Assembly (NCBI RefSeq): GCF_024362695.1
Contig: NC_065421.1
Coordinates: forward strand, 1,178,001 to 1,242,000
Length of the DNA stretch: 64,000 bases
From: Pectinophora gossypiella
Taxonomy: Eukaryota > Arthropoda > Insecta > Lepidoptera > Gelechiidae
Direction of reading: 5' to 3'
Shown: piece by piece, positions 1-11,300 of the stretch
How positions within the stretch are numbered: the first letter of the stretch is position 1
Layout: every line of letters begins with the position of its first letter
Position numbers and translations under genes: made by a program
Notes under the pieces: model-generated
Databases searched by the model: none
What the model saw: only the letters and a program-made list of their open reading frames with translations
What the model was told of the DNA's origin: nothing

Positions 1-79
1 GCCTGGATTTCTCAGAATCCGATCGCAAAAGCGAAAGCGCTACGCCGATTACCAACTTAAGTTTCATAGCTGCGTCTTT

Positions 80-247
80 CTACGCGAATGGCGCCGTCAA
101 AGTGAAGTATCCTTGGAGTCCACGGTCGGAGTTGTCCTTGGCCTCCTCAGAGACGGCATACCCTGAGTCCTTGGACAGTTGTACCTTGTCCAACAAGTCC
201 AGCTGGGCTACCATGACGCCAACCAGTGCCAAGAAAATCCAGGTCAT
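80..247 (-). CDS. Small ORF, 55 aa, signal-peptide-like N-terminus
   Basis: A complete ATG-to-TAG frame. It starts MTWIFLALVGVMVAQ, a hydrophobic run that could be a signal peptide, followed by a charged Asp/Lys/Ser-rich segment and QGYFTLTAPFA. Another minus-strand ATG at 67 opens MKLKLVIGVALSLL, also hydrophobic, and runs off the left edge. Either could be part of a spliced gene cut by the window. No family is recognised and there is no independent support that this is translated. Confidence 0.2.
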   Translation of the reverse strand: MTWIFLALVGVMVAQLDLLDKVQLSKDSGYAVSEEAKDNSDRGLQGYFTLTAPFA

Positions 248-359
248 AGATACCTTTGCCTACGTAGTTAGACAGAGCGAAAATAAAATACTGGATTGGA
301 TGTTCGCGAACCCCAGAACGTTCATGACTTATCCGGAACTAGTCAACACGGCCGTTTAG

Positions 360-2165
360 AGTTAGAAAAAAAACAGTAAAATAGCAAAGAAAGTTTATTG
401 GAACAAAATAAATCGTTTTTTATAATAATTTTGTCTCTAAATACAGGGTGTTAATGACATTGTAACTATAAGAATACTGCGAAGGGATGATTCAGACTAT
501 GCTTCTGAGTTAATAATATAATTATTTTCAATTATTTTACCTTTGCGATGAAAAATTCCAGTGCATCTGTGTGTGTGACGTCTGACATCAGTGACGCCAT
601 ACTATCGAAGACTAAAGTAAGACCGAGGGGGTGAGGTAAACCTAGCTCAGCTTGCCGTCGAAGTATTATTGGTGGCCTAGCTTAGTTGCCCAGTCTGATG
701 GCCTGTGTTACTAAGTAAGTATAGTAACACCCTATATTTATGCACGCATGGTGTACAGAAAACAATCGCCACAATAATTGCTTTGATAAAAATAACCAAG
801 TTCTCCCCTTTAGAATTACATCACATCATCGTCAGCGTTAAAGCCTCTTATCCACTAGGTAACAACGCGCAACAAGTGCGGCAACGTTGCACAACAACGC
901 GCAACGTTGCCAGCTGAAGTGCACTTTGTCGCGCGGCTTGTTGTTTCTTGCATGGTATAAGAAGACCACGTATGCTCAAAACTGGTCCAGCCAAGTAGTT
1001 AATGCCATCTGCGGCAAATCTACAATAAGTCACTTAAAAAAAAAGAAAAGAAACCCTCAAAATTGACAGCTAGCGTTTCAAGGTTAGCCCAGCTGATGTC
1101 ATCCGACCCTGCGTTGCTATTTCGTAAAAATAAATTACCTACGTGCAATGTTTTTAATTCACTTTGCTAGGAAATTTTGTACTATTAGTAAAAGATTTAC
1201 GTACAGTTTTAATGATTTTTGTATATATGTGACAAATGATAGTAATTAAATACATTACTCAGTAAGTCGCTTATTTCTCAATAATAAAATTGACATCCTT
1301 GGAATGTTGGAGATACCATTTGAATGGTAACACTTACGTCATCAATGAGCTAGCAATGGCGGCTTGTCATCATCATTATTGGCCACAGCATCTATCGTAG
1401 ATGATTCTAGTTCCTCTAACATGTTGTCAAGCAAAACAAACAGCGTTGTTAAACAAAAGTTCCGCGCTAACTTTCAACATTTTGGACAACGTGTTGTGTA
1501 AGCTGTCGCGCTCCAAATGTTGTTGGAAACGCGGCTTTAGAATCGAATTGAATTCTTATCATACGAATATGACGTATCTAAAGTTTCATAATTTATTTAT
1601 TTAAAGGGATAGTAACAGCTTATCCAATATAAGATGTACAAATGGTAAAAAACATGTTGCAAGCCAATTACAACTATCCACGGTTTACATTTTGTATGAT
1701 TGAAGCAATGTAAATAAGTATGGAATCTAACATAAAATCAAAATAATTAACGGACAATTAGGAACACTCCAGCGCTGCCGCCTAAATATGAGCTTCTTAC
1801 CGCGTTTGAAATAGGGACTCCTGATATTTCGACACTGTTGCAAGTGCCATGATCACGGGCTGACTGATGAGATTGGAGTGGAGTAGGTAGATCCATAATT
1901 CAAAAACAATATAGATGGCGTTGTTATACATATTTTCTCATTAATCATCATAATTATTCCAAAATACAAGAGGAGGGAAGGAGGACTCCTGTCCTCCGCC
2001 TCTGAATAGTACTGACAGTTACTGCTGCCCTCTATCGGGTTCCAGGTTACAGTCCCTGTGACTCGCCTCTTCCGTCCTGTACATTATGTTATGGAACATA
2101 ATTCCATGTTATTTGGGTTGATAAAAACAACAATTAAAATACGAAAATAACATTTTAATAACAAT
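360..2165. other. Intergenic repeat-rich DNA downstream of NEMF
   Basis: No gene is seen. It contains a partial copy of the ACAGGGTGTTA MITE at about 447-570, a GCGCAAC-rich stretch at about 860-915, and probable dispersed repeat sequence at about 1765-2090. Confidence 0.5.
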
Positions 2166-2171
2166 TTTATT
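2166..2171 (-). promoter_or_regulatory. Poly(A) signal candidate for NEMF
   Basis: AATAAA on the minus strand, 18 nt past the stop codon. No other evidence fixes the cleavage site. Confidence 0.4.
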
Positions 2172-2188
2172 ACTATTATTATATATTA

Positions 2189-2381
2189 TTATTTCTTAAG
2201 CTTATGCAGCTGTGGCGCGGAGAGTTTGACCTTCCCAGGGAAGTTCCTGGCCACGTTTTCTTCGCGGACCGCCTTCAGAAGGTCGCGTTCCCGGGGCGAC
2301 GCGGTCTTGAGGAACACAGCCACTGCCGTCTTAGCCGCCTTGCCTCGCTTGCTTGTGCCGGGAGTCAATTTTACCTTGAAC
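2189..2381 (-). CDS. NEMF: NEMF exon 18 (stop codon)
   Basis: Residues 943-1006: FKVKLTPGTSKRGKAAKTAV, then FPGKVKLSAPQLHKLKK and a TAA stop at 2191-2189. This is the conserved end of NFACT-C. Confidence 0.94.
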
Positions 2382-5300
2382 CTGGAAAATACAACATAAC
2401 AGGCGTCTGTATCCTTGAAACATGGTATATTATAGTGAAAACTTTTTTTGAAGACTTGTTTCTAATCAAACAATCTTTATTGCACATTTTATACCAGTGC
2501 AATAGTAAAATTTCTACTAATAATGTAGAAGCTAAATATATTATTACAAATAATTAGACTCCGGAGGCCCCGGGTTCGAATCCCGGTAAGAACATATCAC
2601 AAAAAAAAAACACTTTGTGATCCCAAGTTTGGTTAGGACATTACAGGCTGATCACCCGATTGTCCGAAAGTAAGACGATCCGTGCTTCGGGAGGCACGTT
2701 GATCTGTTGGTCCCGGTTACTATTTACTGATGTAAGTGAGTAATCGTTACATGAGCCATGTCAGGGGCCTTTGGCGGCTCAATCATAACCCTGACACCAG
2801 GGTTGATGAGGCTGGTATTCCATCTCACAACCCACATGATAAGAAGAAGATGTTAAAAAAATAAAAGATACGTACATTTACAATAATCAGTATCTCAAAG
2901 CTTCGTTAAAAAACTCATGCTTTTTAAGGTAAGTATTTTATAACGACATTTTGAAGAGATGTACAGTCATGAGCAATATAATGTACGCACTTTAGGACTC
3001 TGTCGCACTAACATATTTGACATTTAGTAAGACTTACAGTTCAATTTGTCAAAAAAAGATAATGTGAAATGGTACCAAAGTGTATACTGTATAGTGTATA
3101 CATATTAAGCTCATGTAAAGACGATGTACTTTTTAAAAATAAAGATTAGCCGGGACCCGCTGAACGTGCCAGTAGGACGGATCATCTTACTTTTGGACAA
3201 TCAGGTGACCAGCCTGCAATGTCCTAACCAAACAAGGGATTACGAATGCTCGTGACCGTACTTTGTCTATTTCAGTTATGAATTTATGTAACCACTGGCG
3301 CAGACGCAGGTTATCCCCTAATAAATACATACTTGTAGTTATGCAGCGCGGAGTATGGCGCGACCACCGGGACGGCGAACAGCAGCTCATCTTCTGGAAA
3401 CGGATTCCCAGTCAGCTGACTGAGCATTTCCGTATCCGCGTCCGGGCCCTGCTGTTCCGACTGTAAAGACGGAAAAGAGACTTGGGTCCTGTACTACGGT
3501 TTAAGTAATAATAATAATATAGACATTTATTTCAGACACAAGATCCATCGAGTTACAAACAAATAAACAATACAATACAATAATATAATAAAAGAGAAAG
3601 AATAAATAAAACAATAAAGATAAAAAAATTGCTTTTAAATAAAATATTCTAAAATAATAATGTATTTCTCCAAAAGAATACAATTCACTTAACTAGAGAA
3701 ATAGGTACAAAATACCTTAAATTAAAATTATCATAGTATTGGTGCTAATTCCTGCAGACTCCATCTAATTTTATTTAAGTTACACCTGTCATTTTCTTAT
3801 CCGTTGAAAAAGAAAGGGACGTCGACAGGCATAAAATTTATGGAACACACGTCAATTTTAAGCAGAAATCTAAAACAACCGTCTAAAAATTTTACATCAG
3901 CCAATAACCCGACAGAATTAAGTAGACAGCACGTCAAACGGATTGCATACTAGCGAGATACCTATTTTACTCGCGCGGGTTATTCATTCGTTTTAAAATT
4001 AACTTGTTGACAATCAGCCGTCTCTTTCCTTTTCGGCGGATAAGAAAATGACGGGTATAACCTAAAATAAAATTAGGAGGTGTCTGCAGGAATCGGGGCC
4101 GATAATAAACTAATCTCAGTTTCGAGACTGCCCTCAAGATAATGTCAAAGTGACAGCTCTTATATTTTGATGTTGACATTTGTCTTTAGTTTCTGCCGAC
4201 CCTAGTAGGCAATGTATGTACTGACCTCGGGCTCAGGTTCCGGCTCGTCCGCGTCCGACTCGGCCTCGAGTATGAGCGGCGCGGGCGCCGGTATCTTGGC
4301 GGCCCGTGCGCCCGCTTTGCTCTTGTGCGGCTTGGCGGCCGCCTTCTGCGCCTTGCGGGACTCCTTCGCTGGCTGCGGGTACATACACACAAGATTAAGA
4401 CTGGTTATTTAATATGGTTATTTTTTTTTATTCTCAAATCATCATCTCCCTAGCATTATCCCGTTCTTCACAGGGTCCGCTAACCTAACCTGAAGATTTG
4501 ACAGGTCCGGTTTTTTACAGAAGCGACTGCCTGTCTGACCTTCCAACCTGGGAAGGGAAGACCAGTCCAATACAGGTTAGGTCACTTCCGAAACGCATTT
4601 CTCGGATGTGTGGTTTCCTCACGATGTTTTCCTTCACCGCTGAGCACGTGATAATCAGTTACGATCCAAACATGAATTCGAAAAACGATTTTGAAAATCA
4701 TCGGTTTAGGCTCGTGCTGGATTCGAACCTGAGACGTCACAGTGAGAGTCAAGCGTTCTACCAACTGGGCTACCACGGCTATTCCAAAACGACAAAAATA
4801 AAATATAAACTAAATTAGAAATTAATATAAATAATTTAACAAATAGCAGCCAGTCTTCTTCTTAGTCATCAGTCGATTACATAAGATTACTAAATCTTTT
4901 AAGGGGCAATGTATACGTTTTTACAATAAGATTCCCATTGACATTCAGAATTTGCCTTTCAACTGTTTTAAGACAGTAGTTAAACAAAAACTTTACAAAA
5001 AAGGTTATTATAAAGTTAGTGATTATTTAGACGATATGAATGCATGGGATTAACTGTCTGAGAACTGATATTAGGCAGCTAAATTACTCAATTGTATACC
5101 AATATTTTATGTTTATTTTTATTTTTTTATTAAAGAACGTCTAGGGCCCTGTGCCGAGGTTTTTCTTGCAGCTTCTTTTCCCCGGCTATACAGGTTGTGA
5201 GAAGCTGCAGTAGTTTTAGGCGGATGAGACGTTCGTTATGTAAAAATTGACGATTCAAAGTGTAACTATGTTACCTACTGAATAAAGATATTTTTGAATT

Positions 5301-8300
5301 TGACTTATCGTGTGGGTTGTGAGGTGGATTACCAACCTCATCAACCCTAGTGTCAGGGTTACTATTGAGCCGCCAAAGACCCCTGACATGGCTCATGTAA
5401 CGACTACATACTTACACCAGTAAGTAGTAACCGGGACCAACGGCTTAACGTGCCTTCCGAAGCACGTGCTAACACCCTGTATAACTCAATACCTGTAACA
5501 ACTCCATCCTCACAGCCCGGTCCTCCTCGTCCTGGTCCTTGTATTTCCCCTTCATCTTCTTCAACTTCCCCTTCTGCCCTCTCTTCGCGCTCTTCTCTAC
5601 TTTCTCTTCTTTCTTCTTCTGTTCTTGCTTCTGTGGCTTCTTGCCTCCTTTCTTGGGCAACGTGGGGAATGATAAAGGTTTGTCCTCACCTGGGATAGAA
5701 TATTACGAGTGGTAAAAAAAAAGGACAAACAGTAATAACCCAACTGGTGAACGCGTGACTTATATGAATGAACTAGCTTTTGCCCGCGACTTCGTCCGCG
5801 TGGCGTGTTATAGAAGAGAGATCTTTGAGTGTGTGGGAGTGCATATCAAATTTCAAGCATTTAACTTATGCAGTTTAGATTTTTTCATACAATTTTTTTC
5901 CCGCTAACTCCCATTTTTCAAAATACAGCCATAACTAAACTTTATATTTACTAAGGTATGCATGCATGCTAGATTAAAAACATCTATCGTACGCGGTTTC
6001 GATTTTTTCATACAAGTTTTTTCCCTCTAACTCCTGTTCCCGTGGGAATTTTTGCAATATCCTGTTGCAACTAAGTTTTAAGTTAACTAAGGTACCTGCA
6101 TGCCAAATTTCAAACGTCTAACTTAAGCGATTTAGATTTTTCGTACAAAAGGATTTTCCCGCTAATTCCCGTTCCCGTGGGAATTCCTTTCTTAGTGTAC
6201 CTCTACGGTACCTAAGCTACGTCCCTTCCAAATTTCAAGTGCCTACGTTTAGCCGTTTAGGCTGTGCGTTGATATGTCAGTCAGTCAGTTTCTCCTTTTA
6301 TATATTTAGATATATTGGGTCGTGTACAAGGTCTAGGTTCAAGATAAATTATGAAATTCTGATTACTAAATAAAGACAGAAAAAAAATATTTGTTCTATA
6401 TAACTTATTTATGAATTTTAATCAAGAAACAAAAAATAAAAAAAACAAATCATCTCCCTAGCATTATACCGTTTTTCACGGAGTCCGCTTACCTAACCTG
6501 AAGGTTTGACAGGTCCGGTTTTTTACAGAATCCACTTGCCTGTCTGACCTTCCAACCCGAAGGGAAAACCAGCCCAATACAGGTTAGGTCACATACCTCC
6601 GAAAATACATTTCTCGGGAATGTGGGTTTTCTCACGACGTTCTAAATCCAATCATTTATGATCCAAATATGAAATCGATAACAAATTCGAAAATCATTGG
6701 TTTAGGTATGTGCTGGATTCGAACCTGCGACCTCAAAGTGAGAGGCAAGTGTTCTACCAACTAGGCTACCACGGCTGGCCGGCACGGCACGGATGCGCGT
6801 ACGCTTTACTTACTCTTATCAGACACTTCAGATATGGTCCTGGTCTTCGAGTGCATGATCACTTCCCCTGTACCATGGTCTATCTGAAATTATAAAATTA
6901 AACATAAATAAGAGGAGCTCGGTGGCGCAGCGGTAAACGCGCTCGGTCTGCGATTGTTGAAGTTAAGCAACTTTATAAGCCGGTTATAGGATGGGTGACC
7001 ACAAAAAAAAAGTTAAAACCTCGAGCTCATCCGTGCTTCGGAAGGCACGTTAAGCCGTTGGTCCCGTTGGTCGTTAATAACCATCAATCCGCATTGTAAG
7101 TAACACCCTGTATAAAAAATAAAAATAAATCTCTCGTCTCGTCTAATACTACAGAGTTCCTTACCTTGATATGAGTATCAGGAAATTCTTCTGAAGAACT
7201 CTCGCTGCCTAAATCACTCTCATCCTGGCCATCTTCTTTCTCTTCTGTCTCATCTTCTCCTTCTCTGTCTTCCGCAACATCTATCTCTTTCTGTTCTCTT
7301 TTTGGTGAGTTATTTAAGCTGTCTATCCGTGCAGTTTCCTCTGTTATCGTGTCCAGTTGCGAGTCTATTCTTAACGTTGACGCTTCTTTGTCTGATAATT
7401 CATCTATAATTTAAAAAATAAAGTTTTAAATAGGGCATAAGCCGTCTATATACGTCCCACTGCTGGGCACAGGCCTCCCCTCAATCAACCGGAGGGGATA
7501 TGGAGCATACTCCACCACGCGGTAAAGGTGGTTTTACGGCTAATAGCCGGGACAGCCGTTCCGAAGTACGGAATCATCTTACTTTTTCAGACAATCACGT
7601 GATTCAAGCCTGAAAAGTCCTTACCAAATAAAGGACAGTCTCACAAAGTGATTTCGACCATGTCCCCATCGGGAATCGAACCCGGACCTCCAGATCGTCA
7701 GCCTGACGCTCTAACCACAAACCACGGAGGCTGTTATGATACGACACACCGTCACTAGATGGCGTTTTTGGGAATCATGACCACTAGGCGACAGGTTGGG
7801 TCATGGGTGGTCACCGCATACGCTGGAGGAGTGTCCCGCGTGGATCCCGAAGCCATACCCTGGTCTCAGTGATCGGGGCTGACCTTTCTCACCCTGCCAT
7901 AGTTGCGGTTGCGGGAGAAAGACAATGGAAGGCGATGGACGCTTTCTGCGAGTCTGTCATGACCCGGAAAGAGGCCGCGGAACGGGATCGGGAGAGGCTG
8001 GATCCCGCCCGGAGAAGGAGACGTCGTTGACGTGCGGTGGCGGCGGTAGCCGCGACTGTGTAGCCGTGTCCACCCTGTAGTCCCGGGCGTAAGAATAGGG
8101 CTACGGTACCCCTGAATGTCGTAAGAGGCGACCGAATGGGGACACTGGGGATCGTGAGTGGTAAGGGCGGGGGCCCGAACCGCTCATCACACGGTCTCCG
8201 GGAGGGACGGCAATGTGACATGGCCTCGCATTGCTGTAAACCTGGGATGGCGTAGGGGTGGGGATTTACCCCAGGACGCGCTTTTAATAGCAAGCGCGAG

Positions 8301-11300
8301 GGAAGCACCGGTGCGTTCGTCAGAGATCCCGGAGCTTCCCGACATGCGCAGCAGAGGGCCATCGGAGGGGTTTTAGTCGGTATGAGTCCGACATAACCTC
8401 GTCGCTCCCCCGGGTTACGAGGTATCCATGAGGATTTCCCCTTCGTTACAAAAAAAAAAGGGTGGTCACCGCAATTTTATCTAATTCTCTACGGAGATAG
8501 GTTATCTACGATCTGATAACCCTCCCCTGACATAAAAGCTGGATCCGCTCCTGTTGATGAGCTTGGTCATTGACCTTACAACACTTGGAAGAATCCTCAT
8601 AACGCGTGATGACGGTAGACCAAAATATCGGTTGGGTTACCCTTTGTTTGGCTAGGACATTGCAGGCTCAGTCACCAGGTGGTCTGAAAGTTAAGAGAAC
8701 TCCGTGGAAGAAGGTATAACCTCACCATCATCAGAGACTGGTATTTCCTGGTCCTCCTGCAAGGATGTGACGTCAGAGGCGGCGTCCGCGTCGGTGTCTG
8801 CGTCTGCTGTTATCGGCTTCCTCTCGTCGCGGTGACGGTCGATGCAGCTGTCTTCTAGCTGCAAAGTGGAATGTGAATAAAGATGCTTTTAAAATTAATT
8901 AAAAAAAAAAAATAATTTAAAACTATAATAGGCTAGTTTCCAACTAGTCAAATCAGTTACTTTTTACTAAACGTCAAAACACGAAATTACTATGGAATTT
9001 GAATGAATAAAAAATAACCTGTAACGTCATAGAAAACCGTGTCAAAATGTCGCACTTATTATAACTTTTGTCTTTAATCATCATCATCAGTTTAAGAGCC
9101 ACGTTCTTGTCTTGTCTTTATTAAGATTCCTAAATAAGTTAAATAGAAAAAGGAAAACTTTTTTGGCACTGTTAGATCTGTCTTTATTTAGTAATCAGAA
9201 TTTCATAATTTATCTTTGACCTGGGAAACTACCCAATTTTATTGAACTGTATGAGCTCGGGCAGCAGGTAGTTCTTGCCGCGGATCATCAAGGCTTCATG
9301 AAGAAGCCCGTCGTGAGATACTCGCCGGTCGGCGCCGACCTGATCCTGTTTGTCTACTCACCCTGAAGAGGAAGCTGAACCCGAACTGCATGAGCTCGGG
9401 CAGCAAGTAGTTCTTCTTGCCGCGGATCATGAAGGAGCCCGTCGTGAGGTACTCGCCGGTCGGCGCCGACCTGATCCTGTTTGTCTACTCACCCTGAAGA
9501 GGAAGCTGAACCCGAACTGCATGAGCTCGGGCAGCAAGTAGTTCTTCTTGCCGCGGATCATGAAGGAGCCCGTCGTGAGGTACTCGCCGGTCGGCGCCGA
9601 CCTGATCCTGTTTGTCTACTCACCCTGAAGAGGAAGCTGAACCCGAACTGCATGAGCTCGGGCAGCAAGTAGTTCTTCTTGCCGCGGATCATGAAGGAGC
9701 CCGTCGTGAGGTACTCGCCGGTCGGCGCCGACCTGATCCTGTTTGTCTACTCACCCTGAAGAGGAAGCTGAACCCGAACTGCATGAGCTCGGGCAGCAAG
9801 TAGTTCTTCTTGCCGCGGATCATGAAGGAGCCCGTCGTGAGGTACTCGCCGGTCGGCGCCGACCTGATCCTGTTTGTCTACTCACCCTGAAGAGGAAGCT
9901 GAACCCGAACTGCATGAGCTCGGGCAGCAAGTAGTTCTTCTTGCCGCGGATCATGAAGGAGCCCGTCGTGAGGTACTCGCCGGTCGGCGCCGACCTGATC
10001 CTGTTTGTCTACTCACCCTGAAGAGGAAGCTGAACCCGAACTGCATGAGCTCGGGCAGCAAGTAGTTCTTCTTGCCGCGGATCATGAAGGAGCCCGTCGT
10101 GAGGTACTCGCCGGTGGGCGCCGACTTGGACACCTGGTGCGCGTGCACCCACCACGCGCGCGTCATAACTTTGGCCTCCCACGCCACGCTGCCAGGAAGG
10201 TTCAACGTAACAAATTCAAATTCAAAAATATCTTTATTCAATAGGTAACATAGTTACACTTTGAATCGTCAATTTTTACATAACGAACGTCTCATCCGCC
10301 TAAAACTACTGCAGCTTCTCACAACCTGTATAGCCGGGGAAAAGAAGCTGCAAGAAAAACCTCGGCACAGGGCCCTAGACGTTCTATAAAAAAAATAAAA
10401 ATAAAATATTGATATACAATTGAGTAATTAAGCTGCCTAATATCAGTTCTCAGACAGTTAATCCCATGCATTCATATCTTCTAAATAATCACTAACTTTA
10501 TAATAACCTTAACCTTAACATAAACACAACATAGCGTAACGTCTGTTAACTGCAATAAATGAAATGAAAAAATATATTCATTTAGGTGAGGAGCTCGGTG
10601 GCGCAGCGGTAAACGCGCTCGGTCTGCGATTGTTGAAGTTAAGCAACTTTCGCAAAGGCCGGTCATAGGATGGGTGACCACAAAAAAAGAAAAAGTTTTC
10701 ATCTCGAGCTCCTCCGTGCTTCGGAAGGCACGTTAAGCCGTTGGTCCCGGCTGCATTAGCAGTCGTTAATAACCATCAATCCGCACTGGGCCCGCGTGAT
10801 GGTTTAAGGCCCGATCTCCGTATCCATCCATAGGGAAGGCCCGTGCCCCAGCAGTGGGGACGTTAATGGGCTGATGATGATGAATAACCATCAATCCGCA
10901 CTGGGCCCGCGTGGTGGTTTAAGGCCCGATCTCCCTATCCATCATATCACCACATATGTACTGATGTACATAGTCGTTACATGAATCGCGTCAGGGGCAT
11001 TTGGCAGTTCACCCGGACGAGAAGATTGGTTTCTACGTTACCTGTAAGCGACAGCGGCCTGGCCCGCCTCAGACAGCGTCCTCGGCGGCACGGGTCCCCC
11101 GCTGGGGTTCTTGATGACGATGGAGGAGGCCCCTGAGAGGTCCGCGTGCACGTAAATGTCTCTCGTGCGCATATACCTCTTCACCAGAAGCTCGTTCTGT
11201 TGCTGGTCACGACCGCCTATCACCTGGGGAACAGTTATTGTTAAATAAATACATAACATCACGTCTCTATCCCAAAGGGGTAGGCAGAGTTGTATAGTAT

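Noticed and set aside
7680..7735. tRNA gene on the minus strand
   Set aside because: Has A and B boxes but is the head of a SINE with a long body; no acceptor-stem pairing was evident. The same applies at 4730-4785, 12305-12365 and 46070-46125.
7889..8362. 157-aa minus-strand ORF
   Set aside because: Antisense of the R1-like LINE tail, whose plus-strand product is recognisable.
9239..10120. CRISPR-like periodicity
   Set aside because: The whole 131-bp unit repeats without variable spacers, and this is a eukaryotic intron.
9951..10241. Extended minus frame continuing past the NEMF exon 11 donor
   Set aside because: After FSFLFR the sequence is GTGAGT plus intron and enters the next 131-bp unit out of frame; the NEMF frame resumes at exon 12.
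9350..10244. Repeated 63-79-aa plus-strand ORFs every 131 bp
   Set aside because: They are antisense shadows of NEMF exon 11 copies; the minus strand encodes the recognised NFACT-R sequence.
10620..10690. 5S rRNA gene
   Set aside because: Only the internal promoter-like boxes match; flanking sequence is a SINE body repeated elsewhere.
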